NCBI GenBank assembly: GCA_005798335.1
Contig: SYJV01000181.1
Span: 1-34,285 of the forward strand
DNA: 34,285 nt
Reading direction: 5' to 3'
Origin: Planctomycetaceae bacterium
GTDB lineage: Bacteria; Planctomycetota; Planctomycetia; Pirellulales; Pirellulaceae
Below the pieces are notes generated by a model, which saw only the letters and a program-made list of their open reading frames with translations, was not told the DNA's origin and made no database searches. Position numbers and translations under genes: made by a program. The stretch's first letter is position 1. Each line of letters begins with the position of its first letter. This document shows, piece after piece, positions 27,155 to 34,285 of this stretch.

Positions 27155-27745
27155 ATGGTGCGCACGGCCAGTACAATGTTGCCAATTGGGACAGCAGCAC
27201 CGGATTTTTCACTTCCTAACATCGACCGCAACGTAGTTCGCCGCGACGATTTTCGAGGCAAGCGAGGGTTGTTGGTAATTTTCATGTGCAATCATTGCCC
27301 ATTCGTCAAACACGTGGCCCAAGAACTTGCAAAAATTGCTGATTCATGCCAAAGCAACGACGTAGCGGTTGTGGGAATCAGCAGCAACGATATCGCTTCG
27401 CATCCGGAAGATTCCCCTGAAAAGATGAAACAAGAAGCCGAGATACAAGGTTACCGATTTCCCTACCTTTACGATCAGACTCAATCCGTCGCACAAGCTT
27501 ATCGCGCCGCTTGTACTCCCGACTTCTTTCTTTTCGACGCGGATCTTTGCCTAATTTACCGCGGCCAGATGGACGACACTCGCCCAAAGCAAGGCGCTGC
27601 CGCAACTGGCAAGGATCTTCGCGCGGCCATTAGTGCACTTCTTGCCGGCACCGATCCTCCGTTTCCACAGAAACCCAGCATGGGCTGCAATATCAAATGG
27701 AGCCTGGGCAACGAACCCGAGTACTTTAACCCCGCTGGAGTATAA
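27155..27745 (+). CDS. Thioredoxin-family (AhpC/TSA-like) redox protein
   Basis: This 196-residue cytoplasmic protein has a thioredoxin/peroxiredoxin fold. The entry motif GTAAPDFSLPNIDR (about 12-25) is followed by VIFMCNHCPFVKHV (about 47-60), in which the CxxC pair CNHC occupies the thioredoxin active site. The cis-Pro region follows at ACTPDFFLFD (about 118-127). This CNHCPF family is widespread in bacteria, but its substrates are poorly known. The ATG at 27155 has AGGACGGA upstream; an internal Met (residue 8) is the alternative start. The gene is divergent from greA and monocistronic by position. Confidence 0.92.
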   Translation: MVRTASTMLPIGTAAPDFSLPNIDRNVVRRDDFRGKRGLLVIFMCNHCPFVKHVAQELAKIADSCQSNDVAVVGISSNDIASHPEDSPEKMKQEAEIQGYRFPYLYDQTQSVAQAYRAACTPDFFLFDADLCLIYRGQMDDTRPKQGAAATGKDLRAAISALLAGTDPPFPQKPSMGCNIKWSLGNEPEYFNPAGV

Positions 27746-28032
27746 GGCATCAAGCAACGAGAAGGTGCGCGAAACTTGACATTGATCGTGATGGTGACAT
27801 GCATGGTCAGCGATTCGCTGACCCAGCCACGTTTCTCTGGAGCATAGTTGGCTTTTCTCGACCGAGCACTGTGTCTACAATGAGTGGGTTGCCCTCCCCC
27901 ACGAAATCCCGCCCTATTGTGCTGCAATCGCTGATTGAACCAACCGCTACTGGATTGAAATGCTGGTTCGAGAGATACTGTTCAATTCTCACCTCCACGT
28001 TGCCTGACGTTTGGAATCAAGAACGAGGTTAA
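27746..28032. other. Intergenic region with a perfect 8-bp hairpin
   Basis: A hairpin GGTCAGCG-ATT-CGCTGACC lies at 27805-27823, about 60 nt after the thioredoxin-like gene. It lacks a T-run. It could be a weak terminator or an operator for the following PQQ-protein genes. Nothing else is recognised. Confidence 0.5.
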
Positions 28033-30276
28033 ATGATGATGCTTCGCAAGGATAAAACTGTATCTAGCTGGTTGCCGGCAGTCTGGCCCAAGTTAGGTCC
28101 AATGGTGCTGCTCGCCGGATGGCTGGTAATTCAGCCACATGCTGACCGCGTAATTGCAGGCGACTGGCCACATTGGCGGGGTCCGGAGTTCAACGGTATT
28201 TCTCGAGAAAAAAATCTGCCGGACAAATGGTCTCCCACTGGCGAGAATCTTGTATGGTCCAAGCCCGAGTATGCTTCGCGCTGCACACCGATCGTGATGA
28301 ACGGAAAAGTTTACTTAGTTTGCCGAGCATTTCCTGAATCGACCAAAGAAGGTGAACGAACGGTTTGCCTCAATGCGGACACCGGTGATTTGATTTGGGA
28401 GAGCGTACACAATATTTTCCTGTCCGACGCACCTGCCGAACGAATTGGCTGGTCCAGCGTTGTTGGAGACCCATCAACTGGCAATGTCTATGTGCTGGGA
28501 CTCGGCTGCCAATTTCAATGTTTGAATGGTCAAACTGGCGCAATCATCTGGGAACATTCCATGAGCGAAGAATATGGGATGCTCAGTACCTACGGTGGTC
28601 GCACGAATTTTCCTGTCCTCTTCGAAGACTTGGTAATCATCAGCGGCGTGATGACGCAATACGGCGACAATGCGGTTCCCGCGCATCGATTCGTGGCGTT
28701 CGACAAACGCACCGGTGCGGCAGTTTGGTTCATCAGCACCAAACCACGACCAGAAGATACTACTTTCAGTACGCCAGTCTTTACAACTTTCAACGGCCAA
28801 GCGGCCATGGTTTTTGGAGCAGGCGATGGCGCTGTCTATGCGATTCAGCCACGGACTGGGAAAATCATTTGGAAATATGAAGCATCGGGTCGCGGAATCA
28901 ACACGCCACCCATCGTTGTCGACAACATTGTCTACTGTGGACATGGCGAGCTAAATAAGAGCGACACCAATGTACTTGGCGCGATATTTGCCCTTGATGG
29001 TCGAGCAACCGGCGATATCCCTGAAGATAAATTGCTATGGAAGATTCCCAAGAAGACCATTGGACGCAGTGCTCCACTGATGGTCGACGGACGCCTGTAC
29101 ATGGTAGAAGATGGCGCTGCCGTTATTGTTATCGACCCCAAGTCGGGACAAGTAATAACTGAAAAGAAGATCGGCCGCATCATGCATAGTTCACTCGTAT
29201 GCGGTGACGGCAAAATATACGCAGCCGAATACAATGGGAACTATTTGGTGCTAAAGCCCTCAGAGAAAGGCTTGGAAGAAGTCGCCCGCGTGAGACTTCG
29301 GGAAGAAGAACTAATTGCCTCGCCAGTAATTTCCGGCGGGCGAATCTTTCTTGCAACCAGCAAGTCACTCTATTGCATCGGCAACAAAGGTGCGACGGCC
29401 CAGTCCGATCCCATTCCTGAACCGCCTAAGGAATCACCAGTCACCGAAGATTCCGCCGTAGCTCATATTCAGATCGCGCCTGTCGAGGCAATGTTGGCCC
29501 CAGGCCAACGAACGCCCTATCAAGTGCGTGCTTACAACAAGAATGGGCGATACTTGAAACTAGCTGATGCACAATTCACGGTCGACGGAGGCGGATCGAT
29601 CGACGCCACGGGCAATTACACAGCGGCTGCGGACGCTGCCCATACCGTTGTTTCGATCACCGCCAAGGTCGGTGAACTGTCCAGTGTCGCGCGAGTGCGT
29701 GTTATCCCGCCGCTTCCCTGGAAATTTACCTTTGATGACAAGAAAGTCCCTGGAACATGGATTGGTGCCGCCTATCGTCACCAACCCAAGGAAATCGAAG
29801 GACAATCGGCATTGGTGAAAATCAGCACGATTCCCAGAGGGGCACGCAGTCAATTATGGATGGGCTGGACAACCCTGCACGATTACACGGTTCAGGCCGA
29901 TGTAAATTCGGCGACTCAGAACAACCAGCGCGCCGATATGGGCCTGATTAATCAACGATATACTTTGGACATGATGGCCAAAGATCAATTGCAGATTCGA
30001 TCCTGGACTCCTCGTCTAGAATTGCGATTTGCTAAGACCATTCCATTTCAGTGGCAGGCTGGCCAATGGTACACTTTGAAATTCCAAAGCGAAACCAAAG
30101 ATGGACAGGTAACTCTGCGCGGTAAAGCTTGGAAACGTGGCGAAAAAGAACCAGACACTTGGACCATTGAAGCGACCGATGCAACGCCCAACCTACACGG
30201 CAGCCCCGGTTTATTCGGGAACGCCCAATATGCGGAATTCTACCTCGATAACGTTGAAGTTTACCCCAACAAATAA
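28033..30276 (+). CDS. Exported PQQ-binding-like beta-propeller protein with Ig-like and jelly-roll C-terminal domains
   Basis: This is a 747-residue protein. Its start has three ATG codons in a row, with GAGG upstream. An N-terminal hydrophobic segment (about 22-42) directs export, and the mature part begins DWPHWRGPEFNGIS, a hallmark of planctomycete PQQ-propeller proteins. Blades run to about residue 455 with repeated patterns of the type VYLVCRAFPE..., FVAFDKRTGAAVW, YAIQPRTGKIIWKYE and SLYCIGNKG. After a short linker come a bacterial Ig-like domain (about 475-560) and a concanavalin/LamG-like domain to the C-terminus (LWMGWTTLHDYTVQADV, LFGNAQYAEFYLDNVEV). The propeller may bind PQQ or act as a BamB-like scaffold; the ligand cannot be told. 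The next gene, of related type, follows after 14 nt. Confidence 0.92.
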   Translation: MMMLRKDKTVSSWLPAVWPKLGPMVLLAGWLVIQPHADRVIAGDWPHWRGPEFNGISREKNLPDKWSPTGENLVWSKPEYASRCTPIVMNGKVYLVCRAFPESTKEGERTVCLNADTGDLIWESVHNIFLSDAPAERIGWSSVVGDPSTGNVYVLGLGCQFQCLNGQTGAIIWEHSMSEEYGMLSTYGGRTNFPVLFEDLVIISGVMTQYGDNAVPAHRFVAFDKRTGAAVWFISTKPRPEDTTFSTPVFTTFNGQAAMVFGAGDGAVYAIQPRTGKIIWKYEASGRGINTPPIVVDNIVYCGHGELNKSDTNVLGAIFALDGRATGDIPEDKLLWKIPKKTIGRSAPLMVDGRLYMVEDGAAVIVIDPKSGQVITEKKIGRIMHSSLVCGDGKIYAAEYNGNYLVLKPSEKGLEEVARVRLREEELIASPVISGGRIFLATSKSLYCIGNKGATAQSDPIPEPPKESPVTEDSAVAHIQIAPVEAMLAPGQRTPYQVRAYNKNGRYLKLADAQFTVDGGGSIDATGNYTAAADAAHTVVSITAKVGELSSVARVRVIPPLPWKFTFDDKKVPGTWIGAAYRHQPKEIEGQSALVKISTIPRGARSQLWMGWTTLHDYTVQADVNSATQNNQRADMGLINQRYTLDMMAKDQLQIRSWTPRLELRFAKTIPFQWQAGQWYTLKFQSETKDGQVTLRGKAWKRGEKEPDTWTIEATDATPNLHGSPGLFGNAQYAEFYLDNVEVYPNK

Positions 30277-30290
30277 AAGGGCATAGACCA

Positions 30291-31961
30291 ATGCGAATGC
30301 TGTTTTCACTAGCGATGTTGTTGGTTGTCGCGATTTGTCATGGTTCCGGCGCCAACGCGCAATCCAATTACAACGCAACCGCGGAGGCGTTGAAGCTGAT
30401 ATCAGAATTGAAGGTTGCCAAGGGCGATTGGCCACAGTGGGCCGGATCGTCATTGCGCAATAATGTGCCGGATACCAAGAACCTTCCGACTGCTTGGGAC
30501 GTTACAACGGGAAAAAATGTGCGTTGGTCGATGCCACTCGGCTCGGAAACGTATGGCAATCCCGTCATCGCCAATGGCCGCGTCTACGTCGGCACCAATA
30601 ATGGTGCTGGATATGTCAAACGCTATCCCAGCAATATCGACCTGGGCGTTCTGGTATCGTTCGATGAAAAGACTGGCAAGTTTATGTGGCAACATTCCAG
30701 TGAAAAACTACCCACCGGACGCGTTCACGACTGGCCCAATCAAGGCATTTGCTGCTCGCCTTTAGTCGATGGCGATCGGCTGTGGTACGTGACCAGCCGC
30801 GGTGAAGTTGTGTGCTTGGACACAGAAGGATTTCACGATGGTGAAAATGATGGTCCGTTCAAGACCGAAGCCAATGAGAGTAAGGACGAAGCGGATGTGA
30901 TCTGGAACGTGAATATGATGAAGCAGCTCGGTGTATCTCAGCACAACATGTGCAGTTGCTCGGTTACGTGCGCTGGCAATATGCTGTTTGTCAACACGGC
31001 CAATGGTGTCGATGAAGGGCATATCAATCTTCCGGCATCCAACGCACCCAGCTTTATCTGCGTCGATCGTGTTTCCGGTTCAGTACTGTGGACTGACAAT
31101 TCACCGGGCGAAAATGTACTCCACGGACAGTGGTCGTCACCAGCGTATGCTGTACTTGGAGGTGAGGCTCAGGTTTTGTTTGCCGGCGGAGACGGATGGC
31201 TGTATAGCTTTGCGGCGGCAGGCGAAAAAGGCAAGAGCAAGTTGCTGTGGAAATTTGACTGCAATCCCAAAGATTCGCTATACGCCCTTGGTGGCGCAGC
31301 AACGCGAAACCATTTGATTGGAACTCCAGTCATTTACGACGGGTTGGTGTTCATCGGTGTTGGCGAAGATCCGGAACACGGTGAAGGAGGCGGTCACCTG
31401 TGGGCCATCGATCCTACCAAGCGCGGTGATGTCAGTCCAACGATCGTTTACAATTCCAAGGAGCCTAATGTTCCCATCAAGCATAAACGGCTCCAGGCGC
31501 TCGTCGCCAAAGACGGCGATCTTCAGCGCGACAATCCCAATTCGGCAGCGGTTTGGCATTATGTAGGCAACAATCCTGAAGATTTCGAAACGACGATGCA
31601 CCGAACTTGCGGCACGGTAGCCATCAAGAATGGATTGCTGTTCGTGGCAGATTTCAGCGGCGTCTTCCACTGCTTGGACGTAAAAACTGGCAAAGCCCAT
31701 TGGACTTACGATATGTTCGCCGCGTCCTGGGCCTCGCCCTTGATCGTCGAGGATCGAGTTTACATCAGCGATGAAGATGGCGACATTGCGATTTTCGAAG
31801 TCTCCAAGGAAATTAATAAGATCGCCGAGCTGAACATGGACAGTGCGGTTTACACCACTCCCGTCGCCGCCAATGAAACGTTGTTTATCGCAAATCGTAA
31901 CCGTGTTTTTGCGATTCAAAATGGTGCGCAGAGCGAACCAGGCGAAGTGCCGCGACAATAG
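30291..31961 (+). CDS. Exported PQQ-binding-like beta-propeller protein
   Basis: This 556-residue protein has a Sec signal peptide (about 1-24, ending ANAQS) and a complete set of propeller blades, opening with KGDWPQWAGSSLRNNVP. Blade strands include GVLVSFDEKTGKFMW, ICVDRVSGSVLWT, GWLYSFAAAGEKGKSKLLWKF and HCLDVKTGKAHWTYD. Cysteines are unusually grouped: CC at 154-155 (GICCSPLV) and CSCSVTC near residue 222-228. It lacks the C-terminal domains of the preceding protein. The two genes are 14 nt apart and surely cotranscribed. A strong terminator follows 30 nt after the stop. Confidence 0.92.
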   Translation: MRMLFSLAMLLVVAICHGSGANAQSNYNATAEALKLISELKVAKGDWPQWAGSSLRNNVPDTKNLPTAWDVTTGKNVRWSMPLGSETYGNPVIANGRVYVGTNNGAGYVKRYPSNIDLGVLVSFDEKTGKFMWQHSSEKLPTGRVHDWPNQGICCSPLVDGDRLWYVTSRGEVVCLDTEGFHDGENDGPFKTEANESKDEADVIWNVNMMKQLGVSQHNMCSCSVTCAGNMLFVNTANGVDEGHINLPASNAPSFICVDRVSGSVLWTDNSPGENVLHGQWSSPAYAVLGGEAQVLFAGGDGWLYSFAAAGEKGKSKLLWKFDCNPKDSLYALGGAATRNHLIGTPVIYDGLVFIGVGEDPEHGEGGGHLWAIDPTKRGDVSPTIVYNSKEPNVPIKHKRLQALVAKDGDLQRDNPNSAAVWHYVGNNPEDFETTMHRTCGTVAIKNGLLFVADFSGVFHCLDVKTGKAHWTYDMFAASWASPLIVEDRVYISDEDGDIAIFEVSKEINKIAELNMDSAVYTTPVAANETLFIANRNRVFAIQNGAQSEPGEVPRQ

Positions 31962-31992
31962 CCTAACAAGTTCTAGACTCTAGTACTTTATT

Positions 31993-32021
31993 AAAGCCGA
32001 TGCACCAGCGTCGGCTTTTTT
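31993..32021 (+). terminator. Intrinsic terminator of the PQQ-protein operon
   Basis: Perfect 8-bp stem AAAGCCGA / TCGGCTTT (31993-32000, 32011-32018) with a 10-nt loop, running into a T-run (32016-32021). Confidence 0.9.
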
Positions 32022-32121
32022 CTTGCGCTGATAGTGACACGATATCTGTGATGACACCCACCTGACAAATGAAGTAAAGTCACATTTGCGAATCCGCCGG
32101 CTACAATTGGAGTTTCAGCTA

Positions 32122-32228
32122 GGGGTCGCGCGTTCAAAATGCAAAATTGGCGGGGGCTGCGTTTGGCGTAACGCATGAGTTCAAGTCCCGCCAATTTTGA
32201 ATTTTGAACGCGCGACCCCAACGCTAGA
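32122..32228. repeat. Palindromic repeat family B, copy 2
   Basis: The arms 32122-32154 and 32187-32219 pair over 33 bp with one mismatch around a 32-nt loop. The loop contains a small stem, GCGT-A-ACGC (32166-32174). This is an inverted copy of the element at 3699-3802: the shared outer flank CAACGCTAGA is at 32219-32228. It sits in the gap between the PQQ-operon terminator and the ABC1 kinase gene, which holds nothing else recognised. Confidence 0.9.
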
Positions 32229-32286
32229 CGTCAACGCCTTTTTTCCGGCAATGTCAAAATCTTAGATCCCTGGCGGAAAATAATCG

Positions 32287-33987
32287 ATGAGAATCAGCTC
32301 CATTCCGCAGCTTTATCGCAACGTCCGCCGCTGGCAGGAAATCATCGTGATCCTGCGGCGATATGGTTTGGCCGATTGGCTGAGCCAACTTCGCGTCGAT
32401 TTCATTCGCGATTGGATCAAGGACGAACAAGGAGTGCCGCTGGCCAGTTACTCGCGGGAAACACGCGTGCGCATGGCACTAACGGACTTGGGCCCGACGT
32501 TTATTAAGCTGGGACAAGTACTCAGCCTCCGTCCAGATTTGATCGGTCCTCAACTGGCCAGCGAATTGACAAAACTGCAATCGGATGTACCGGCCGACGG
32601 CCCCGAAATAGTTCGCGCTTTGGTCGAAAAGGAATTGGGACTGCCGATCGAACAGTTGTTCGCAAAATTCGACGACAAAGCTGTTGCCTCCGCCTCGATT
32701 GGCCAGGTTCACGTGGCGCAATTGCACGATGGAACCGATGTCGTGGTCAAAGTGCAGCATGCGGACATTCAATCGAAAGTGCGCGAAGACTTGGAAGTCA
32801 TGGCAGGGCTGGCGGCACTGGCCGACCGATTGCCGGAATTGGCTGTCTGGAAACCGAAGGTGCTGGTCGAGCAATTGTCGAAGTCCTTGCGCCGCGAGCT
32901 AAACTTTACGCGCGAACAGCAAAACCTGCAATTGTTCGCCCGGGAACTGGGTAAGTTCGAGACGATTAGAATTCCTAAGTCGTTTCCCAGGTTGAGCACT
33001 TCGCGCGTGCTGACGATGGAGTTCATTCGAGGCGTCGCGGTCAACAGCATATCCACAGACCAATCCGTCGACAACGATCGCCGTCAGCGATTGGCCAAAT
33101 TAGCCGCTGAAGTTTACGTCGAGATGATTTTTATGCTCGGCGTTTACCACGCTGATCCGCACCCCGGAAATGTGCTGGTCATCGACGGCGATCGGCTGGG
33201 ATTGCTGGATTTTGGCATGTGCGGTCGTATCGACGATCGATTGCGCGAGACGATCGAAGAGATGCTGCTGGCCGTGGTGTCTCGCGATGCTTCACTGCTG
33301 ACCTCGCTGATCAAACGCGTGGGCCGCATGCCTCCTCGATTGGATGAAAGCAATTTGTCGATCGACGTCGCCGACTTGATCGCCACTTACGGCTCGCAGC
33401 CACTGGAGTCCTTCGACTTGGCCGGTGCGCTCAACGACGTAACCGACATCTTGCATCGCCATCAGATCTCGTTGCCTCCGCAGACGTCTCTTTTGATCAA
33501 GACTCTGATCACGCTGGAAGGCACGCTGCATCAACTGGCGCCCCACTTCAGTTTGATCGAAGTCATGCAGCCATTCTTTCGCCGCATGTGGATGCGACGC
33601 TTGTCCCCCACTCGACAAGCCAAGCGGCTGCGCAGACTGTATGTGGAGTTAGAGAATTTGGTCGAGACGCTGCCCGGACAAGTGAGTAATCTGATGCAGA
33701 TCGTCCAAGAAGGGCGATTGGACGTCCATCTATCGCACCGCGGACTCAGTCCATCAGTAAATCGATTGGTGCTCGGCCTGTTAACCAGTTCGCTCTTTCT
33801 AGGTTCGTCGGTGCTGTTGGCGTTCGAGGTTCCGCCACTGTTGTTTCTAGAAACGAATTGGTTCATGGGTCTCCAGCGAATGAGCTTGTTCGGGCTGCTC
33901 GGCTACGTCTTCAGCATGCTCGCCGGTATGCGTCTAATGCGTGCTATCAATCGCTCAGGTCACCTCGATCAAACCGAAAGCGATTGA
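32287..33987 (+). CDS. ABC1/UbiB (AarF)-family atypical kinase
   Basis: This 566-residue protein belongs to the ABC1/ADCK/UbiB family, atypical protein-kinase-like ATPases associated with quinone or lipid metabolism in membranes. Family hallmarks are the KxGQ motif in TFIKLGQVLSLR (about 71-82), the Ala-rich loop AVASASIGQVHVAQ (about 132-145), the ATP-binding Lys in VVVKVQH, the QE-like ELNFTREQQN, the catalytic region YHADPHPGNVLV and the metal-binding DFG in LGLLDFGMCGRI. Two C-terminal hydrophobic segments (about 500-550) probably anchor it in the membrane. It stands alone in the window, so a ubiquinone-like role cannot be supported from context. Confidence 0.95.
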   Translation: MRISSIPQLYRNVRRWQEIIVILRRYGLADWLSQLRVDFIRDWIKDEQGVPLASYSRETRVRMALTDLGPTFIKLGQVLSLRPDLIGPQLASELTKLQSDVPADGPEIVRALVEKELGLPIEQLFAKFDDKAVASASIGQVHVAQLHDGTDVVVKVQHADIQSKVREDLEVMAGLAALADRLPELAVWKPKVLVEQLSKSLRRELNFTREQQNLQLFARELGKFETIRIPKSFPRLSTSRVLTMEFIRGVAVNSISTDQSVDNDRRQRLAKLAAEVYVEMIFMLGVYHADPHPGNVLVIDGDRLGLLDFGMCGRIDDRLRETIEEMLLAVVSRDASLLTSLIKRVGRMPPRLDESNLSIDVADLIATYGSQPLESFDLAGALNDVTDILHRHQISLPPQTSLLIKTLITLEGTLHQLAPHFSLIEVMQPFFRRMWMRRLSPTRQAKRLRRLYVELENLVETLPGQVSNLMQIVQEGRLDVHLSHRGLSPSVNRLVLGLLTSSLFLGSSVLLAFEVPPLLFLETNWFMGLQRMSLFGLLGYVFSMLAGMRLMRAINRSGHLDQTESD

Positions 33988-34044
33988 ACGGTAGTTACCA
34001 CATCGATTAGCGATGGATACGCAAGGATTGACCAAGGTTGAAAA

Positions 34045-34285
34045 GTCCCGTAGGGACATAATGTCGGTAGAACGATATCGAACAATTTCAGCCAACCGTC
34101 CCGTAGGGACACAATGTCGGTAGAACGATAGCGAACGATTTCAGCCAACCGTCCCGTAGGGACACAATGTCGGTAGAACGATAGCGAACAATTTCAGCCA
34201 ACCGTCCCGTAGGGACACAATGTCGGTAGAACGATAGCGAACAATTTCAGCCAACCGTCCCGTAGGGACATAATGTCGGTAGAAC
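34045..34285. repeat. 53-bp tandem repeat array (four full units, fifth cut by the window end)
   Basis: Units begin at 34045, 34098, 34151, 34204 and 34257, each opening with the palindrome GTCCC-GTA-GGGAC. Copies differ by only a few bases (for instance ATAATG or ACAATG, GATATC or GATAGC). The period of 53 is not a multiple of three, and there are no unique spacers. The array is noncoding and begins about 60 nt after the ABC1 kinase gene; its end lies outside the window. Confidence 0.95.

Noticed and set aside
27010-27291. 93-codon minus-strand frame upstream of greA
   Set aside because: It overlaps the thioredoxin-like gene start and contains the candidate greA promoter; no protein resemblance.
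34045-34285. Possible CRISPR array
   Set aside because: The units are contiguous 53-bp direct repeats without unique spacers, and no cas gene is in the window.

Overview
The window reads as chromosomal DNA of a planctomycete, most likely of the Pirellulaceae (Rhodopirellula/Blastopirellula type). This is an inference from gene style: exported PQQ-propeller proteins whose mature part begins DWPHWRGPEFNG, Tat-exported sugar-isomerase-like proteins, an FHA-GAF-SpoIIE phosphatase, a PilM operon with Met/Gly-rich tracts, moderate GC, and wide intergenic gaps holding palindromic repeats. Most genes are single-copy housekeeping or conserved planctomycete genes. No prophage, plasmid, defence or CRISPR system is visible.

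Layout. 1-3300: a perfect 42-bp inverted repeat, a Tat-exported protein of unknown function (+), and a Tat-exported TIM-barrel isomerase-like protein (-). 3286-5092: an SUI1/YciH-type factor and enolase (both -), separated by a palindromic repeat. 5224-6780: ribE and rsmA (+) abut exactly and end in a hairpin terminator shared with the convergent operon. 6828-14540: a minus-strand operon encoding a PilM-PilN-like fusion, a small mosaic gene, and two large membrane-anchored proteins. All three large proteins carry long Met/Gly-rich low-complexity tracts. 14937-17864: a large GH38-like protein (+). 17899-18693: the decayed 3' end of a group II intron with a frameshifted reverse transcriptase. 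18874-20703: mnmG (-). 21069-23048: an exported multidomain protein (+). 23112-26923: greA, a small membrane protein, an FHA-GAF-SpoIIE phosphatase and an SDR oxidoreductase (all -). 27155-27745: a thioredoxin-like protein (+). 28033-31961: two exported PQQ-propeller proteins in tandem (+), ended by a strong terminator. 32287-33987: an ABC1/UbiB-family kinase (+). 34045-34285: a 53-bp tandem repeat that runs off the window.

The most unusual part is the PilM operon. A tandem duplication with endpoints inside pilM and inside the next gene, followed by an internal deletion, explains a 127-codon mosaic gene: its N-terminus comes from the downstream gene, its body from the middle of pilM, and both flanking spacers are copies of each other. 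The Met/Gly tracts shared by the three large proteins suggest they meet in one envelope complex, though no pilus ATPase, pilin or secretin lies in view. Other points of note are a palindromic repeat family whose two copies keep a nested hairpin through base changes on both sides of the stem, a terminator-like hairpin in the greA leader, and a long interrupted hairpin upstream of mnmG.
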